Assembly (NCBI GenBank): GCA_947597925.1
Contig: CANQFA010000004.1
Span: forward strand, 30,154 to 94,153
Direction: 5' to 3'
From: an uncultured Clostridia bacterium
Lineage (GTDB): Bacteria; Bacillota; Clostridia; Christensenellales; Borkfalkiaceae
DNA: 64,000 nucleotides
In this document: positions 32,707-40,999 of the stretch, piece after piece
Numbering within the stretch: the first letter of the stretch is position 1
Layout: the number at the start of each line of letters is the position of its first letter
The notes under the pieces: model-generated
The model's database searches: none
What the model saw: only the letters and a program-made list of their open reading frames with translations
Told to the model about the DNA's origin: nothing
Made by a program: the position numbers and the translations under genes

Positions 32707-33714
32707 TCAGCGGAGCGGGATGCTCGCACGCGCATTGAGGGTGAGCGGGGAAAAATTTCCCGCGCGGTATTGGATGAGCCCCTCCGAGGCGATCATGGCG
32801 CCGTTGTCGGTGCACCGCCTCTTTGCGGGTAGCACAAGCCGAAGGCCCGCCGAGGCGCAAGCGGCTTGCAGGGCCTCGCGGAGATATCCGTTTGCAATGA
32901 CGCCTCCGCCCGCGGTGACGGTATCCGTCCCCTTTTCGCGCGCCGCCTCCACGGTCTTTTCCACGAGGATGTCGAGAGCGGCATGCTGGAAGGAGCAAGC
33001 GAGGTCGGCGCGGTTCACCTTCTCTCCCCTCTGCTCCGCCGTGTGGACATAGTTGACGATGTGCGTCTTGAGCCCGCTGTACGAAAAGTCATACCCGCCC
33101 AGCCCCTTCAGCATCTTCGGCATGGGAATGGAAGGGGTTCCCTCCCGCGCGAGGGCCTCTACATGCGGACCGCCGGGATAGGAAAGCCCGAGGACGCGCG
33201 CGACCTTATCAAAGGCCTCCCCCGCCGCGTCGTCGAGGGTGCCGCCGAGGATCTCGAACTCCGTCTCCGTCTTCGTATAGAGGATGGCGGTGTGTCCGCC
33301 GCTCGCGAGGAGGGTGACAAAGGGCGGCCGCAGCGTCTCGTCCTCGAGATAGGCCGCCGCGAGATGTCCGCGGATGTGGTCCACCCCGATGAGGGGAATT
33401 CTGAGCCCGAAGGCGAGTCCCTTGGCATACATCAGCCCCACGAGGAGGGCGCCGAGCAGCCCCGCGCCGTAGGTCACCGCCACGGCATCGAGGTCCTCCT
33501 TTTTGACGGATGCGACCCTGAGCGCACGGGCGACGACCTCCCCCACGGCATCGGTATGCGCACGGGAGGCGATCTCGGGGACGACCCCGCCGTATTTCGC
33601 CTGAATGGAAGCGGAAGATGAGATCTCGTCGGACAAAAGAGTGCGACCGCGGATGACCGCAGCCGCCGTTTCGTCGCACGAAGATTCGATCCCGAGAATG
33701 AGCGGTTCTTTCAT
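32707..33714 (-). CDS. tsaD: tRNA threonylcarbamoyladenosine transferase TsaD
   Basis: Transfers the threonylcarbamoyl group to A37 of ANN-decoding tRNAs; 335 aa, ASKHA fold. The metal-binding HIRGHLAAAYLE (His-x3-His) at about 110-121 is intact. Also seen: GIESSCDETAAAV at the N-terminus, LLASGGHTAI, LDDAAGEAFDKVAR, and GGGVIANGYLR. Its partners TsaB and TsaE are not in the window. It lies 7 nt after the prfB stop and is probably part of secA-prfB-tsaD. Confidence 0.95.
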   Translation of the reverse strand: MKEPLILGIESSCDETAAAVIRGRTLLSDEISSSASIQAKYGGVVPEIASRAHTDAVGEVVARALRVASVKKEDLDAVAVTYGAGLLGALLVGLMYAKGLAFGLRIPLIGVDHIRGHLAAAYLEDETLRPPFVTLLASGGHTAILYTKTETEFEILGGTLDDAAGEAFDKVARVLGLSYPGGPHVEALAREGTPSIPMPKMLKGLGGYDFSYSGLKTHIVNYVHTAEQRGEKVNRADLACSFQHAALDILVEKTVEAAREKGTDTVTAGGGVIANGYLREALQAACASAGLRLVLPAKRRCTDNGAMIASEGLIQYRAGNFSPLTLNARASIPLR

Positions 33715-33721
33715 GCGGAGC

Positions 33722-34819
33722 CTATGATTTTTTGAGATAGTCGATGATAAAGCCCTGAATGTTACCGTCCATCACCGATTGCACGTCTCCCACCTCGTAT
33801 CCCGTGCGGTGGTCCTTGACGAGGGTGTACGGGCAGAAGACATAGGAGCGAATCTGGGAGCCCCACTCGATCTTCTTGGTCTCTCCCTTGAGGGCGGCCT
33901 CCTGTGCCATGCGCTCCTCGATCTGCTTCTCGAGAAGTTTACTGCGGAGATATTTGAAGGCCATCTCCTTGTTCTGGAGCTGGCTCCTCTCATTCTGACA
34001 GGTGACGACGATGCCCGTCGGGAAGTGCGTGATGCGGATGGCCGTCTCCGTCTTATTGACTTTTTGTCCGCCTGCGCCCGAGGAGCGGTAGACGTCGATG
34101 CGGATGTCCTCGTCCTTGATCTCGATCTCGCCGTCGTCGTCCACTTCGGGCATGACTTCGAGGGAGGCAAAGGAGGTCTGGCGGCGCTTGTTTGCGTCGA
34201 AGGGCGAGATGCGCACAAGACGGTGCACGCCAATCTCCGCCTTGAGGTAGCCGTAGGCATTTTCCCCTTCCACGCGGAAATCCACCGACTTGAGCCCCGC
34301 GGTATCCCCCGCGAGACGGTCGATCTCGGTGACCTTATAGCCGCTCATCTCCGCATAGCGGCAATACATGCGGTAGAGCATGGAGACCCAATCGCACGCC
34401 TCGGTGCCGCCTGCGCCCGCATGGATGGAGAGGAGCGCATTCGAGTTGTCGTATTTCCCGCGCAGGAGCGCCTTGACGCGCATCTCTTCGATGTCCGTCT
34501 CGGCATCCGCGATCATGCGGTCGAGCTCGGCCACGAGGTCCTCTTCTCCCGTCTCCTCGATGAGGTCGACGATCTCATTTGCGTCGTCGAGCGCCTTTTT
34601 GCCCTTCTCGTAAGATGCGATCTTGGACTCGTTGGAGGAGATCTCCCGCCCTATCTTGGCGGAGCGCTCGAGGTCCTGCCATACCTCGGGATCTTCCTGC
34701 TCTGCGCGGAGCTCTTTGAGCTTCTCATAGCGGTGGTCGATGTCGAGGGCATACTTTGCCTCCCCGAGCGTCTCTTCGAGTGCCTTGAGTCTGAGTCTGT
34801 AGTCGTCTGCTTTGAACAT
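33722..34819 (-). CDS. prfB: peptide chain release factor 2
   Basis: Class I release factor recognising UAA/UGA; 365 aa. The anticodon-like SPF tripeptide (HRLVRISPFDANKRRQTSF) and the catalytic GGQ (SSGAGGQKVNKTETA) are present. Unusually for bacteria, one uninterrupted frame encodes the whole protein: the N-terminal coiled-coil runs straight into the core with no in-frame UGA, so the programmed +1 frameshift that autoregulates most prfB genes is absent. It starts 6 nt after the secA stop. Confidence 0.95.
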   Translation of the reverse strand: MFKADDYRLRLKALEETLGEAKYALDIDHRYEKLKELRAEQEDPEVWQDLERSAKIGREISSNESKIASYEKGKKALDDANEIVDLIEETGEEDLVAELDRMIADAETDIEEMRVKALLRGKYDNSNALLSIHAGAGGTEACDWVSMLYRMYCRYAEMSGYKVTEIDRLAGDTAGLKSVDFRVEGENAYGYLKAEIGVHRLVRISPFDANKRRQTSFASLEVMPEVDDDGEIEIKDEDIRIDVYRSSGAGGQKVNKTETAIRITHFPTGIVVTCQNERSQLQNKEMAFKYLRSKLLEKQIEERMAQEAALKGETKKIEWGSQIRSYVFCPYTLVKDHRTGYEVGDVQSVMDGNIQGFIIDYLKKS

Positions 34820-34825
34820 ATACCC

Positions 34826-37800
34826 TCAACGGTTATTTTCGATATCGGACATCATGTGGCATTTCTTGTATTTGAGTCCGCTTCCGCACCAACAGGGATC
34901 GTTGGCGCCCGGTTTTTTCTGCTTCTTCATGGATGCGGGGTTAAATTTCTCGCTTCCGCTCGTGACGAGCTGTCTGCGGTCGATGCCCTGCGGAAGGGCC
35001 GCCTCGGGCTGTTTTTGCCCTGCGGGAGCCGCCGTGCGGGAAGGAAGGCTGCTCGCCTCCGCCTCGGCGATGCGCACATCGGGCGCGCCGCTTGCCTGCA
35101 CGGGCGCCGCATTGGGATAGATGCGCGTCATGGGGTGCTGCCCCCCCTGCTCTGCGGGCTGTGCCGCATTGGGATAGATGCGCACGGGTTCGGGTCTGCG
35201 CACCTGCGGACGGAATCTCAGAAGATAGGTGATCGTGCGGTTCTGGATGCGCTCGATCATCTCCTCGAAGAGTGCCGACCCCTCCTGCTTATAGTCGATG
35301 ATGGGATCGCGCTGAGCATAGGAGCGAAGATGGATGCTCTTGCGGAGGCGGTCCATCGCGTCGATGTGGTCCACCCACTCGTCGGTGACGAAGCGGAGGA
35401 GGACATAGCGCTCGAGGGCGTGGAAGGTCATGCCCGTCATAGCGACGCAGTCTTCGTCCTGTTCGGCGATGCGCGCCTCATAGACTTCGGTGATCTTCGC
35501 CGAGATCTCGGAGATGGCGTCGGCAAACTCCCACCGCTCGAGCTTTTCGCGGGTGACAAAATTGGTCCCGTCCGGAAGATATCCCCTCTCGAGCTCGGCG
35601 TTGAGGTCGGCTTCATTCCACTTGGCGGGGACATTGTCGCCTTCCACGGTGTACCGTACGCGGTCCTCGACGAGGTCGGGAATGTACTTCAGGATCTGGT
35701 CGTGGACATCTTCACCGCGAAGCACCTTCATGCGCTCCGCATAGATGAGCATGCGTTGCTGGTTCATGACGTCGTCATACTGCAGGACGCTCTTGCGGAT
35801 GCCGAAGTTGCGCCCCTCGATCTGCTTCTGAGCATACTCGATGAGGCGGGTGAGCAGTTTGCTCTCGATGCTCTCGTCCTCCTCCATCTTGCTCCGCTCG
35901 TAGATGCCCTGCATGCGTTCGCCGCCGAAGCGCTTCATGAGGTCGTCTTCGAGAGAGAGGAAAAAGATGGAGCAGCCCACGTCGCCCTGTCTGCCCGAAC
36001 GGCCGCGGAGCTGGTTGTCGATACGGCGGGATTCGTGCCGCTCGGTACCGATGATGCACAGACCGCCCGCCTCGATGACCTTCTTCTTCTCGGCGTCCGT
36101 CTGCTCCTTGAACTTCTTATAGAGGTCGCTGTAGTGCTTGCGGAGCTTCATGGTCTCTTCGTCCGCCTCGGCATAGCTCGTGGCGAGTTCGATGGCGTCG
36201 TGTTCATAGCCCTCTTCGCGGAGCTGTTTCTTGGCGAGATATTCGGGGTTGCCGCCGAGCAGGATATCCGTACCGCGGCCCGCCATGTTGGTGGCGATGG
36301 TCACCGCGCCGAATCTTCCCGCCTGCGCCACGATCTCCGCCTCGCGCTCATGGTTCTTTGCATTGAGGATGTTATGTTTCACGCCGTTTGCGCGCAAGAG
36401 CCGCGAGATCTCTTCCGACTTCTCCACGGAGACGGTACCGACGAGGATGGGCTGTCCCGTCTCGTGGCGCTCCATAATCTCGCGCACGATGGCCTTTTTC
36501 TTCCCCACCTCGGTGGAGAAGACGCGGTCGTGGAGGTCCACACGGGCGACGGGCATATTGGTCGGGATCTCGATGACATCGAGCGAATAGATGGTGCGGA
36601 ATTCGCCCTCCTCCGTCTTGGCGGTACCCGTCATGCCCGACAGCTTCTTATAGAGACGGAAATAGTTCTGGAAGGTGATCGTCGCGACCGTCTTATTTTC
36701 TTCGCGCACGCCGAGGCCATGCTTTGCCTCGATCGCCTGATGGAGACCGTCGGAATACCGTCTTCCGATCATGAGACGGCCGGTGAACTCATCGACGATG
36801 ATGATCCCCTTTCTCGTGCCGCCGTGCTCGTCCTTTTCGTCGGCAATGATGTACTGCTCGCCGAGGTTGAAGAGGTGGTGCGCCTTGAGCGCCTGCTGGA
36901 TATGATGGTTGATCTCCGCGGCTTCGTTGCTGTCCCAGACTTTCTGATAGAAGTCCTCGTCGGAGTCGGTGTCGTTCCAGACCTGAATATTGAAGACCTG
37001 CGCCGCCTTCTTTGCGCCGAGCTCGAGGAGGTGCACTTCGCGCTCCTTGCGCTCGATGAGGTATTCCCAGCCGAGCTGCTCGGACTTGTCGAGCTTGCTC
37101 GAATCGCTCTTGCCGGGCTTGAGCCGTCCGAAGCTCTTGCTCGCGTTTGCAAGTTCCTCGAGGCGGGCAGCCGCCGCTTCGGCCTCGGGCCCCTCCCCCT
37201 CCGCCTTCGCGGTGAGGTCGGCGATGTAGGCGTCGTATGCCGCATCAAGTTCGTCGTCATATCCGCCGTGCAGGCTGCACACAAATTTATCCGCGCGCTC
37301 ATAGAGGTCGGAAGACTTCTGCCCGCGGTGCGAGATGATGAGCGGGGTACGCGCTTCATCGATGAGGATGGAGTCCACCTCATCGACGATGGCGAAGTTG
37401 AGTTCGCGCTGGACCATGTCCTTGAGGGCATAGGTGAGGTTGTCGCGCAGATAGTCGAAGCCGAACTCATTGTTGGTCCCGTAGGTGATATCCGCCTGAT
37501 AGGCCGCCCGCTTGTCGTTTTCGGGCATCCCGGGGACGACGACGCCCACAGTGAGCCCCATGAAGCGGTGCACCTTGCCCATCCACTCTGCGTCGCGGCG
37601 GGCGAGGTAGTCATTGACCGTGACGATGTGCACGCCCCGACCCGAGAGGGCCTCGAGATAGGCGGGAAGGGTCGCGACGAGCGTCTTGCCTTCACCTGTC
37701 TTCATCTCGGCAATGCGCCCCTGGAAGAGGCAGATGCCGCCCACGATCTGCACGTGGAAGTGTTTCATGCCGAGCACACGCCAGCTTGCTTCGCGAAGCG

Positions 37801-38002
37801 CGGCGAATGCGTCGTAGAGAATATCGTCGAGCGTTTCACCCTTTGCGAGGCGCTCCTTGAAGACGGCGGTCTGCGCGCGCAGCTCGTCGTTTGACATTGC
37901 CTGATACTTGGGCTCGAGCTTCTCGACCTCATAGGCCATCTTGTCGAGTTTCTTGAGGCTCTTGCGCCCGTCGCTGTTCTTGATAAAGGAAATCAGTCCC
38001 AT
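34826..38002 (-). CDS. secA: preprotein translocase ATPase SecA with enlarged insertion
   Basis: Motor of Sec protein export; 1058 aa against about 840 in B. subtilis. NBD1 has MKTGEGKTLVATLP and the DEAD-type DEARTPLIIS. After the latter, about 100 extra charged residues lie inside the preprotein cross-linking region (about 235-345) before VDEFTGRLMIGRRYSDGLHQ. NBD2 (GRGTDILLGGNPE; GRSGRQGD) and the helical wing/scaffold follow. A Pro/Ala-rich tail ends in the SEC-C zinc motif CWCGSGLKYKKCH. The ATG at 38002 has GGAGTG about 7 nt upstream, better than the ATG two codons earlier. Confidence 0.95.
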   Translation of the reverse strand: MGLISFIKNSDGRKSLKKLDKMAYEVEKLEPKYQAMSNDELRAQTAVFKERLAKGETLDDILYDAFAALREASWRVLGMKHFHVQIVGGICLFQGRIAEMKTGEGKTLVATLPAYLEALSGRGVHIVTVNDYLARRDAEWMGKVHRFMGLTVGVVVPGMPENDKRAAYQADITYGTNNEFGFDYLRDNLTYALKDMVQRELNFAIVDEVDSILIDEARTPLIISHRGQKSSDLYERADKFVCSLHGGYDDELDAAYDAYIADLTAKAEGEGPEAEAAAARLEELANASKSFGRLKPGKSDSSKLDKSEQLGWEYLIERKEREVHLLELGAKKAAQVFNIQVWNDTDSDEDFYQKVWDSNEAAEINHHIQQALKAHHLFNLGEQYIIADEKDEHGGTRKGIIIVDEFTGRLMIGRRYSDGLHQAIEAKHGLGVREENKTVATITFQNYFRLYKKLSGMTGTAKTEEGEFRTIYSLDVIEIPTNMPVARVDLHDRVFSTEVGKKKAIVREIMERHETGQPILVGTVSVEKSEEISRLLRANGVKHNILNAKNHEREAEIVAQAGRFGAVTIATNMAGRGTDILLGGNPEYLAKKQLREEGYEHDAIELATSYAEADEETMKLRKHYSDLYKKFKEQTDAEKKKVIEAGGLCIIGTERHESRRIDNQLRGRSGRQGDVGCSIFFLSLEDDLMKRFGGERMQGIYERSKMEEDESIESKLLTRLIEYAQKQIEGRNFGIRKSVLQYDDVMNQQRMLIYAERMKVLRGEDVHDQILKYIPDLVEDRVRYTVEGDNVPAKWNEADLNAELERGYLPDGTNFVTREKLERWEFADAISEISAKITEVYEARIAEQDEDCVAMTGMTFHALERYVLLRFVTDEWVDHIDAMDRLRKSIHLRSYAQRDPIIDYKQEGSALFEEMIERIQNRTITYLLRFRPQVRRPEPVRIYPNAAQPAEQGGQHPMTRIYPNAAPVQASGAPDVRIAEAEASSLPSRTAAPAGQKQPEAALPQGIDRRQLVTSGSEKFNPASMKKQKKPGANDPCWCGSGLKYKKCHMMSDIENNR

Positions 38003-38056
38003 GCTCATTCACTCCGTTGTCGCGCACCGTACAATGCGCAGAAATATCACTATACT

Positions 38057-38084
38057 ATTTTACTATACTTTACGGAAAAGTCAA
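38057..38084 (-). promoter_or_regulatory. secA operon promoter
   Basis: TTGACT (38079-38084), 16-bp spacer, TAAAAT (38057-38062) on the minus strand; leader of about 50 nt to secA. Confidence 0.7.
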
Positions 38085-38180
38085 AGCGTTTTTCGGCGAT
38101 TTCCGAAAATTTCACCCCAGACTGTCCGAATTTTTCCCGCAAAAGGGCGCATCTGCCCCACCCAGCGCCCGAAAAATGCA

Positions 38181-38209
38181 AAAAACGCCCGCACGCTCTT
38201 CCGTGCGGG
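38181..38209 (-). terminator. terminator after the DeoC-like gene
   Basis: Perfect CCCGCACG / CGTGCGGG stem (38188-38195 with 38202-38209), 6-nt loop, then CGTTTTTT on the minus strand. Confidence 0.85.
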
Positions 38210-38227
38210 ACGCCTTCTTGGGATCTT

Positions 38228-38986
38228 TTACGCTTCCTCCTCCGCGGAAGGAGCGGACGGTACGACCCGCTCCGACTCCTTCGCCTGCTCATAGAGGTCC
38301 TTTGCGATGCGCTCGGGCACATCGGTCTGCATCAGCGAGGCGCCCGCCTTGGCAAGTGTGCGGAGCTGCTCGGCATTTTCCACCTCGGCGGCATCGACGC
38401 GCACTTTGCCCCCCGAGGCGCGCATCGCCCGCAGCACGAGCTCGGTCTCCCCTCTCACGCACACGGCATTTGCCTTCCCCTCCGCGGCGGCGCGGGCACC
38501 GAGCGCGACTTCCTCCTCTCCGAGCGTATGGTCCTCGAGCGAGACCACGACGGGCAGTTTCTTCGCGGCGCGGCGGATCTTCTTGACCTCCCGCTTCAGG
38601 TAGGAGGAGTTGGCCGCCCTGAGCGCGGAATAGGAGAGCACGAGTCTTATCTCGCGTGCGCCCTGCGAGATGGCCTTCTTCGTCTCCAGTTTTTTGACGG
38701 GGATGAGCATCTCCCCCGTCCCGCCAACGAGGCAGATGACGCCCGTCTCGCTCCCCGCGAGGTGCTTTTTCGCCGCCACGACTCCCGTAGGGGCCACGAG
38801 CACGCCATAGGCATTGAACTTGCGTGCGCTCTCGCAGGCCGATTTGAGGGCGAAGCGGTCGGTCTCCCGCCGCGACGCATTCACCGTGATCTTGTGCAGG
38901 AGCACGCCGATCTCCGCCTCCCGCCTCGTTCGTTTGAATTCTCCGTATTCCACGGCCTCCGCCGCAGAGAGTATTGTCCCTTCCAT
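38228..38986 (-). CDS. DeoC-like aldolase-fold protein lacking the Schiff-base lysine
   Basis: 252 aa with the alternating pattern of deoxyribose-phosphate aldolase: KSACESARKFNAYGVLVAPTGV (cf. CVEALKY..AAVCVYP), a VGGTGEMLIPVKKLETKKAISQGAREIRLVL stretch, and LPVVVSLEDHTLGEEEV. The barrel strand that should hold the catalytic Lys (VKTSTG in DeoC) reads ANAVCVRG (about 172-179), and the second active-site Lys (KASGG) reads RASGG (about 189-193). Aldolase activity is therefore unlikely. The start at 38986 is tentative (weak GGGAAA upstream). It stands alone between terminators; function unknown. Confidence 0.65.
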   Translation of the reverse strand: MEGTILSAAEAVEYGEFKRTRREAEIGVLLHKITVNASRRETDRFALKSACESARKFNAYGVLVAPTGVVAAKKHLAGSETGVICLVGGTGEMLIPVKKLETKKAISQGAREIRLVLSYSALRAANSSYLKREVKKIRRAAKKLPVVVSLEDHTLGEEEVALGARAAAEGKANAVCVRGETELVLRAMRASGGKVRVDAAEVENAEQLRTLAKAGASLMQTDVPERIAKDLYEQAKESERVVPSAPSAEEEA

Positions 38987-39052
38987 GCCCGTAGATTTCC
39001 CGAAAATGCGGGGAAATATTCCCGCTTTGCGCAAAATATGACAGTTGCGGTG

Positions 39053-39061
39053 TGATACAAT
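39053..39061 (+). promoter_or_regulatory. extended -10 promoter giving a leaderless mRNA
   Basis: TGATACAAT (extended -10, hexamer 39056-39061), then six bases (GAAGGC) and the ATG at 39068. The -35 region is poor. The predicted start falls on the ATG. Confidence 0.55.
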
Positions 39062-39067
39062 GAAGGC

Positions 39068-39301
39068 ATGATCCAATGGTTGGGGTTTCTCTATACACTT
39101 CTTCTGCTCGTCGGCTGTTTCTTTGCGGTCCATTTCTTCAAGCTGGCGGTCTTCGGCTATCGCGCGCGAAAAAACCTTCCTCCCGAAACGCCCAAGCCCG
39201 AACAGCCCAAGCCGGAGCCCGTCTACTTTATCGTGGAAAAAAAGAAGAAGCGCACGAAGGCGTCTTATTCCGAACCGAAGCAGATCTCATTCAAGGAATG
39301 A
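39068..39301 (+). CDS. small single-pass membrane protein
   Basis: 77 aa, no recognised family. One N-terminal transmembrane helix (about 5-27, LYTLLLLVGCFFAVHFF), then a basic, Pro/Glu/Lys-rich cytoplasmic tail (PETPKPEQPKPEP; EKKKKRTKAS). The mRNA is predicted leaderless and has no ribosome site. It has its own terminator and lies divergent from the DeoC-like gene. It could be a membrane-tethered adaptor, but there is no direct evidence. Confidence 0.65.
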   Translation: MIQWLGFLYTLLLLVGCFFAVHFFKLAVFGYRARKNLPPETPKPEQPKPEPVYFIVEKKKKRTKASYSEPKQISFKE

Positions 39302-39325
39302 GCCGAAGGGCCATGGGTCATAGGG

Positions 39326-39356
39326 AAAGAGCGGGGCACAGGGCTCCGCTCTTTTT
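39326..39356. terminator. terminator between the small membrane gene and rsfS
   Basis: AAAGAGCGG / CCGCTCTTT stem (39326-39334 with 39346-39354), 11-nt loop and T-run on the plus strand; A-rich on the other side, so it may also serve rsfS. Confidence 0.8.
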
Positions 39357-39367
39357 CGCAGAATGGA

Positions 39368-39718
39368 TCAGTCTTCGTAATGCTCGACGTTCTGTCCCGA
39401 ATCCCAGAGCCGCTCGAGGTAGTAAAAGAGACGGCTCTCTTCATTGAAGATGTGCACGACGACATCGCCGTAGTCGAGCACCCCCCAGCGTCCCTCGCGC
39501 ATCCCCTCGGTGCGGACGGGCGCCATGCCGTGCTTTTTCTTGAGGGTCTCCTCGAGATGGTCACCGAGAGAGCGCACCTGTGTGGACGAGGTCCCGCTCG
39601 CGATGACGAAGTAACTGCACATCACCGTCTGCTCGGAGATATTCAGAATGACGATATCCTTTGCCTTCTTCTCCGAGAGTGCCGCCGCGCATGCTCTTGC
39701 CAGTTCATAACTTTCCAT
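39368..39718 (-). CDS. rsfS: ribosomal silencing factor RsfS
   Basis: Blocks 50S-30S joining by binding uL14; 116 aa. Family features: KKAKDIVILNISEQTVMCSYFVIASGTSSTQVRSL, then EGMREGRWGVLDYGDVVVHIF. GGAGGAG lies upstream of the ATG at 39718. It follows the nadD-yqeK fusion, the standard Bacillota order. Confidence 0.95.
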   Translation of the reverse strand: MESYELARACAAALSEKKAKDIVILNISEQTVMCSYFVIASGTSSTQVRSLGDHLEETLKKKHGMAPVRTEGMREGRWGVLDYGDVVVHIFNEESRLFYYLERLWDSGQNVEHYED

Positions 39719-39795
39719 TTTTTCTCCTCCTTCGTCGGTTTTGATATAAATTTGCGGGTTTATGCCTGACATAATACCTCACAAAGTCGCTGAAA

Positions 39796-40929
39796 TCAGC
39801 CTCTAAGCGCCTCTTTCGCCCAGAGATAGGCCTCTTCCGTGAACGGATAGATGGGTCTTCCCGTCTCCTTCAGATAGCGGATCTGCTCCTTGAGCGCCTC
39901 GCAGAGGCACCTGTCGAGGTCCTCCCAAAAGAGTGCGCGCAGGCGGTCCACTCCCTCATAGGAGCGCGCCTCCTCCAGCATATCGGAGAGGAAGATGAGC
40001 TTCTCGAGCTCCCCCATCTCGGGACGGCCGCTCGTGTGGTAGCGGATGGCGTCGAGCACTTCGCCGTCCGAGACCTCAAACTCGTGTTCGGCGAGATAGG
40101 CCCCCACGAACTGATGCAGGACGGGCGCGGGAACACCTTCGGGGGCACTCCACTCGTCCAGAAGCGGATCAAGCGGAGAGATGTACTTTCCGCAGTCGTG
40201 GAGCATGGAGGCGAGAAGCGCCTTTTCCTCCGCGACGCCGAGCCCCTTTGCACGTCGGCAGGCGAGTTTTGCCACGCGGTAGCTGTGATCGCGCCGCTCG
40301 GGCTTCTCGAGATAGAGCGCCCGCTCCGCATTGGGATAGCGGTAGAGTTTTTTCTCGCGGATATAGGAGAGGACCCCCTCGTCGAGTGCACAGGCATCTC
40401 TCATCGCGGGAAATGCAAGCGCCACGCGAAGATCGGTCGACGAGACCGCACCGCCGATATAGGGCACGGAGACAAAGTCTTTGCCGAAAACTTCCCGAAA
40501 TTTCCCGTGATAGAGATCGGGAATCGCCTGCTCTCTTCCGCAGGCGGCGATCGTCACGCAGCGCACGATCTCTTCGGGCCGATACCAGTCGAAAAAGGAG
40601 GTAAGCATATCCGCGCCGAGGAGAAAATAGCGCTCGGCATCGGGATAGGCCTCCTGCAGACGGCGGCAGGTGAGATAGGAATAGCTCGTTCCGCCCGCCG
40701 CGATCTCCTCGTCGCTCACCTCGACTTCGGGGAGAGTGCGGAAAGCGACACGGCACATCGCGAGACGGTCTTCCTCCGATGCATGCGCCCCGCCCCGCTT
40801 GTGCGGCGCGAGAAAGGAAGGGATGACGAGCACCTTATCGAGATGAAGATACTCGATCGCCGCCCTGACGAGAGCGACGTGCTCCCCATGCGGAGGATCG
40901 AAGGAACCGCCGAAAATTGCAATCTTCAT
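39796..40929 (-). CDS. nadD: fused nicotinate-nucleotide adenylyltransferase and YqeK HD phosphohydrolase
   Basis: 377 aa. Residues 1-197 are NadD (NaMN adenylylation for NAD synthesis): GGSFDPPHGEH at 7-17 and the ISSTxxR-like AVSSTDLRVA near 161. Residues 205-377 are a YqeK-type HD domain, a symmetrical Ap4A hydrolase in other Bacillota: DHSYRVAKLA (His 215) and SMLHDCGKYISP (HD 244-245), plus IFLSDMLEEAR. In most relatives these are two adjacent genes; here the frame is continuous with a short linker. The mRNA is predicted leaderless. Confidence 0.93.
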   Translation of the reverse strand: MKIAIFGGSFDPPHGEHVALVRAAIEYLHLDKVLVIPSFLAPHKRGGAHASEEDRLAMCRVAFRTLPEVEVSDEEIAAGGTSYSYLTCRRLQEAYPDAERYFLLGADMLTSFFDWYRPEEIVRCVTIAACGREQAIPDLYHGKFREVFGKDFVSVPYIGGAVSSTDLRVALAFPAMRDACALDEGVLSYIREKKLYRYPNAERALYLEKPERRDHSYRVAKLACRRAKGLGVAEEKALLASMLHDCGKYISPLDPLLDEWSAPEGVPAPVLHQFVGAYLAEHEFEVSDGEVLDAIRYHTSGRPEMGELEKLIFLSDMLEEARSYEGVDRLRALFWEDLDRCLCEALKEQIRYLKETGRPIYPFTEEAYLWAKEALRG

Positions 40930-40935
40930 GGTGCT

Positions 40936-40964
40936 ATTTTACCATATTTTTTCCCGCTTGACAA
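40936..40964 (-). promoter_or_regulatory. promoter giving a leaderless nadD mRNA
   Basis: TTGTCA (40959-40964), 17-bp spacer, TAAAAT (40936-40941), six bases (AGCACC), then the ATG at 40929, on the minus strand. No Shine-Dalgarno is possible in this space. Confidence 0.8.
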
Positions 40965-40999
40965 GACTATCCGAACAAATTCCCGTCAAAAATATTTCC

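Noticed and set aside
33779..37894. A 1371-codon open frame on the plus strand
   Set aside because: It is the antisense of secA and prfB, kept open by high GC and codon bias. It has no family features and no ribosome site.
40958..40986. Plus-strand promoter for the 41000 gene using TTGACA at 40958
   Set aside because: No acceptable -10 lies 16-18 bp downstream; the TTGACA is the complement of nadD's -35.
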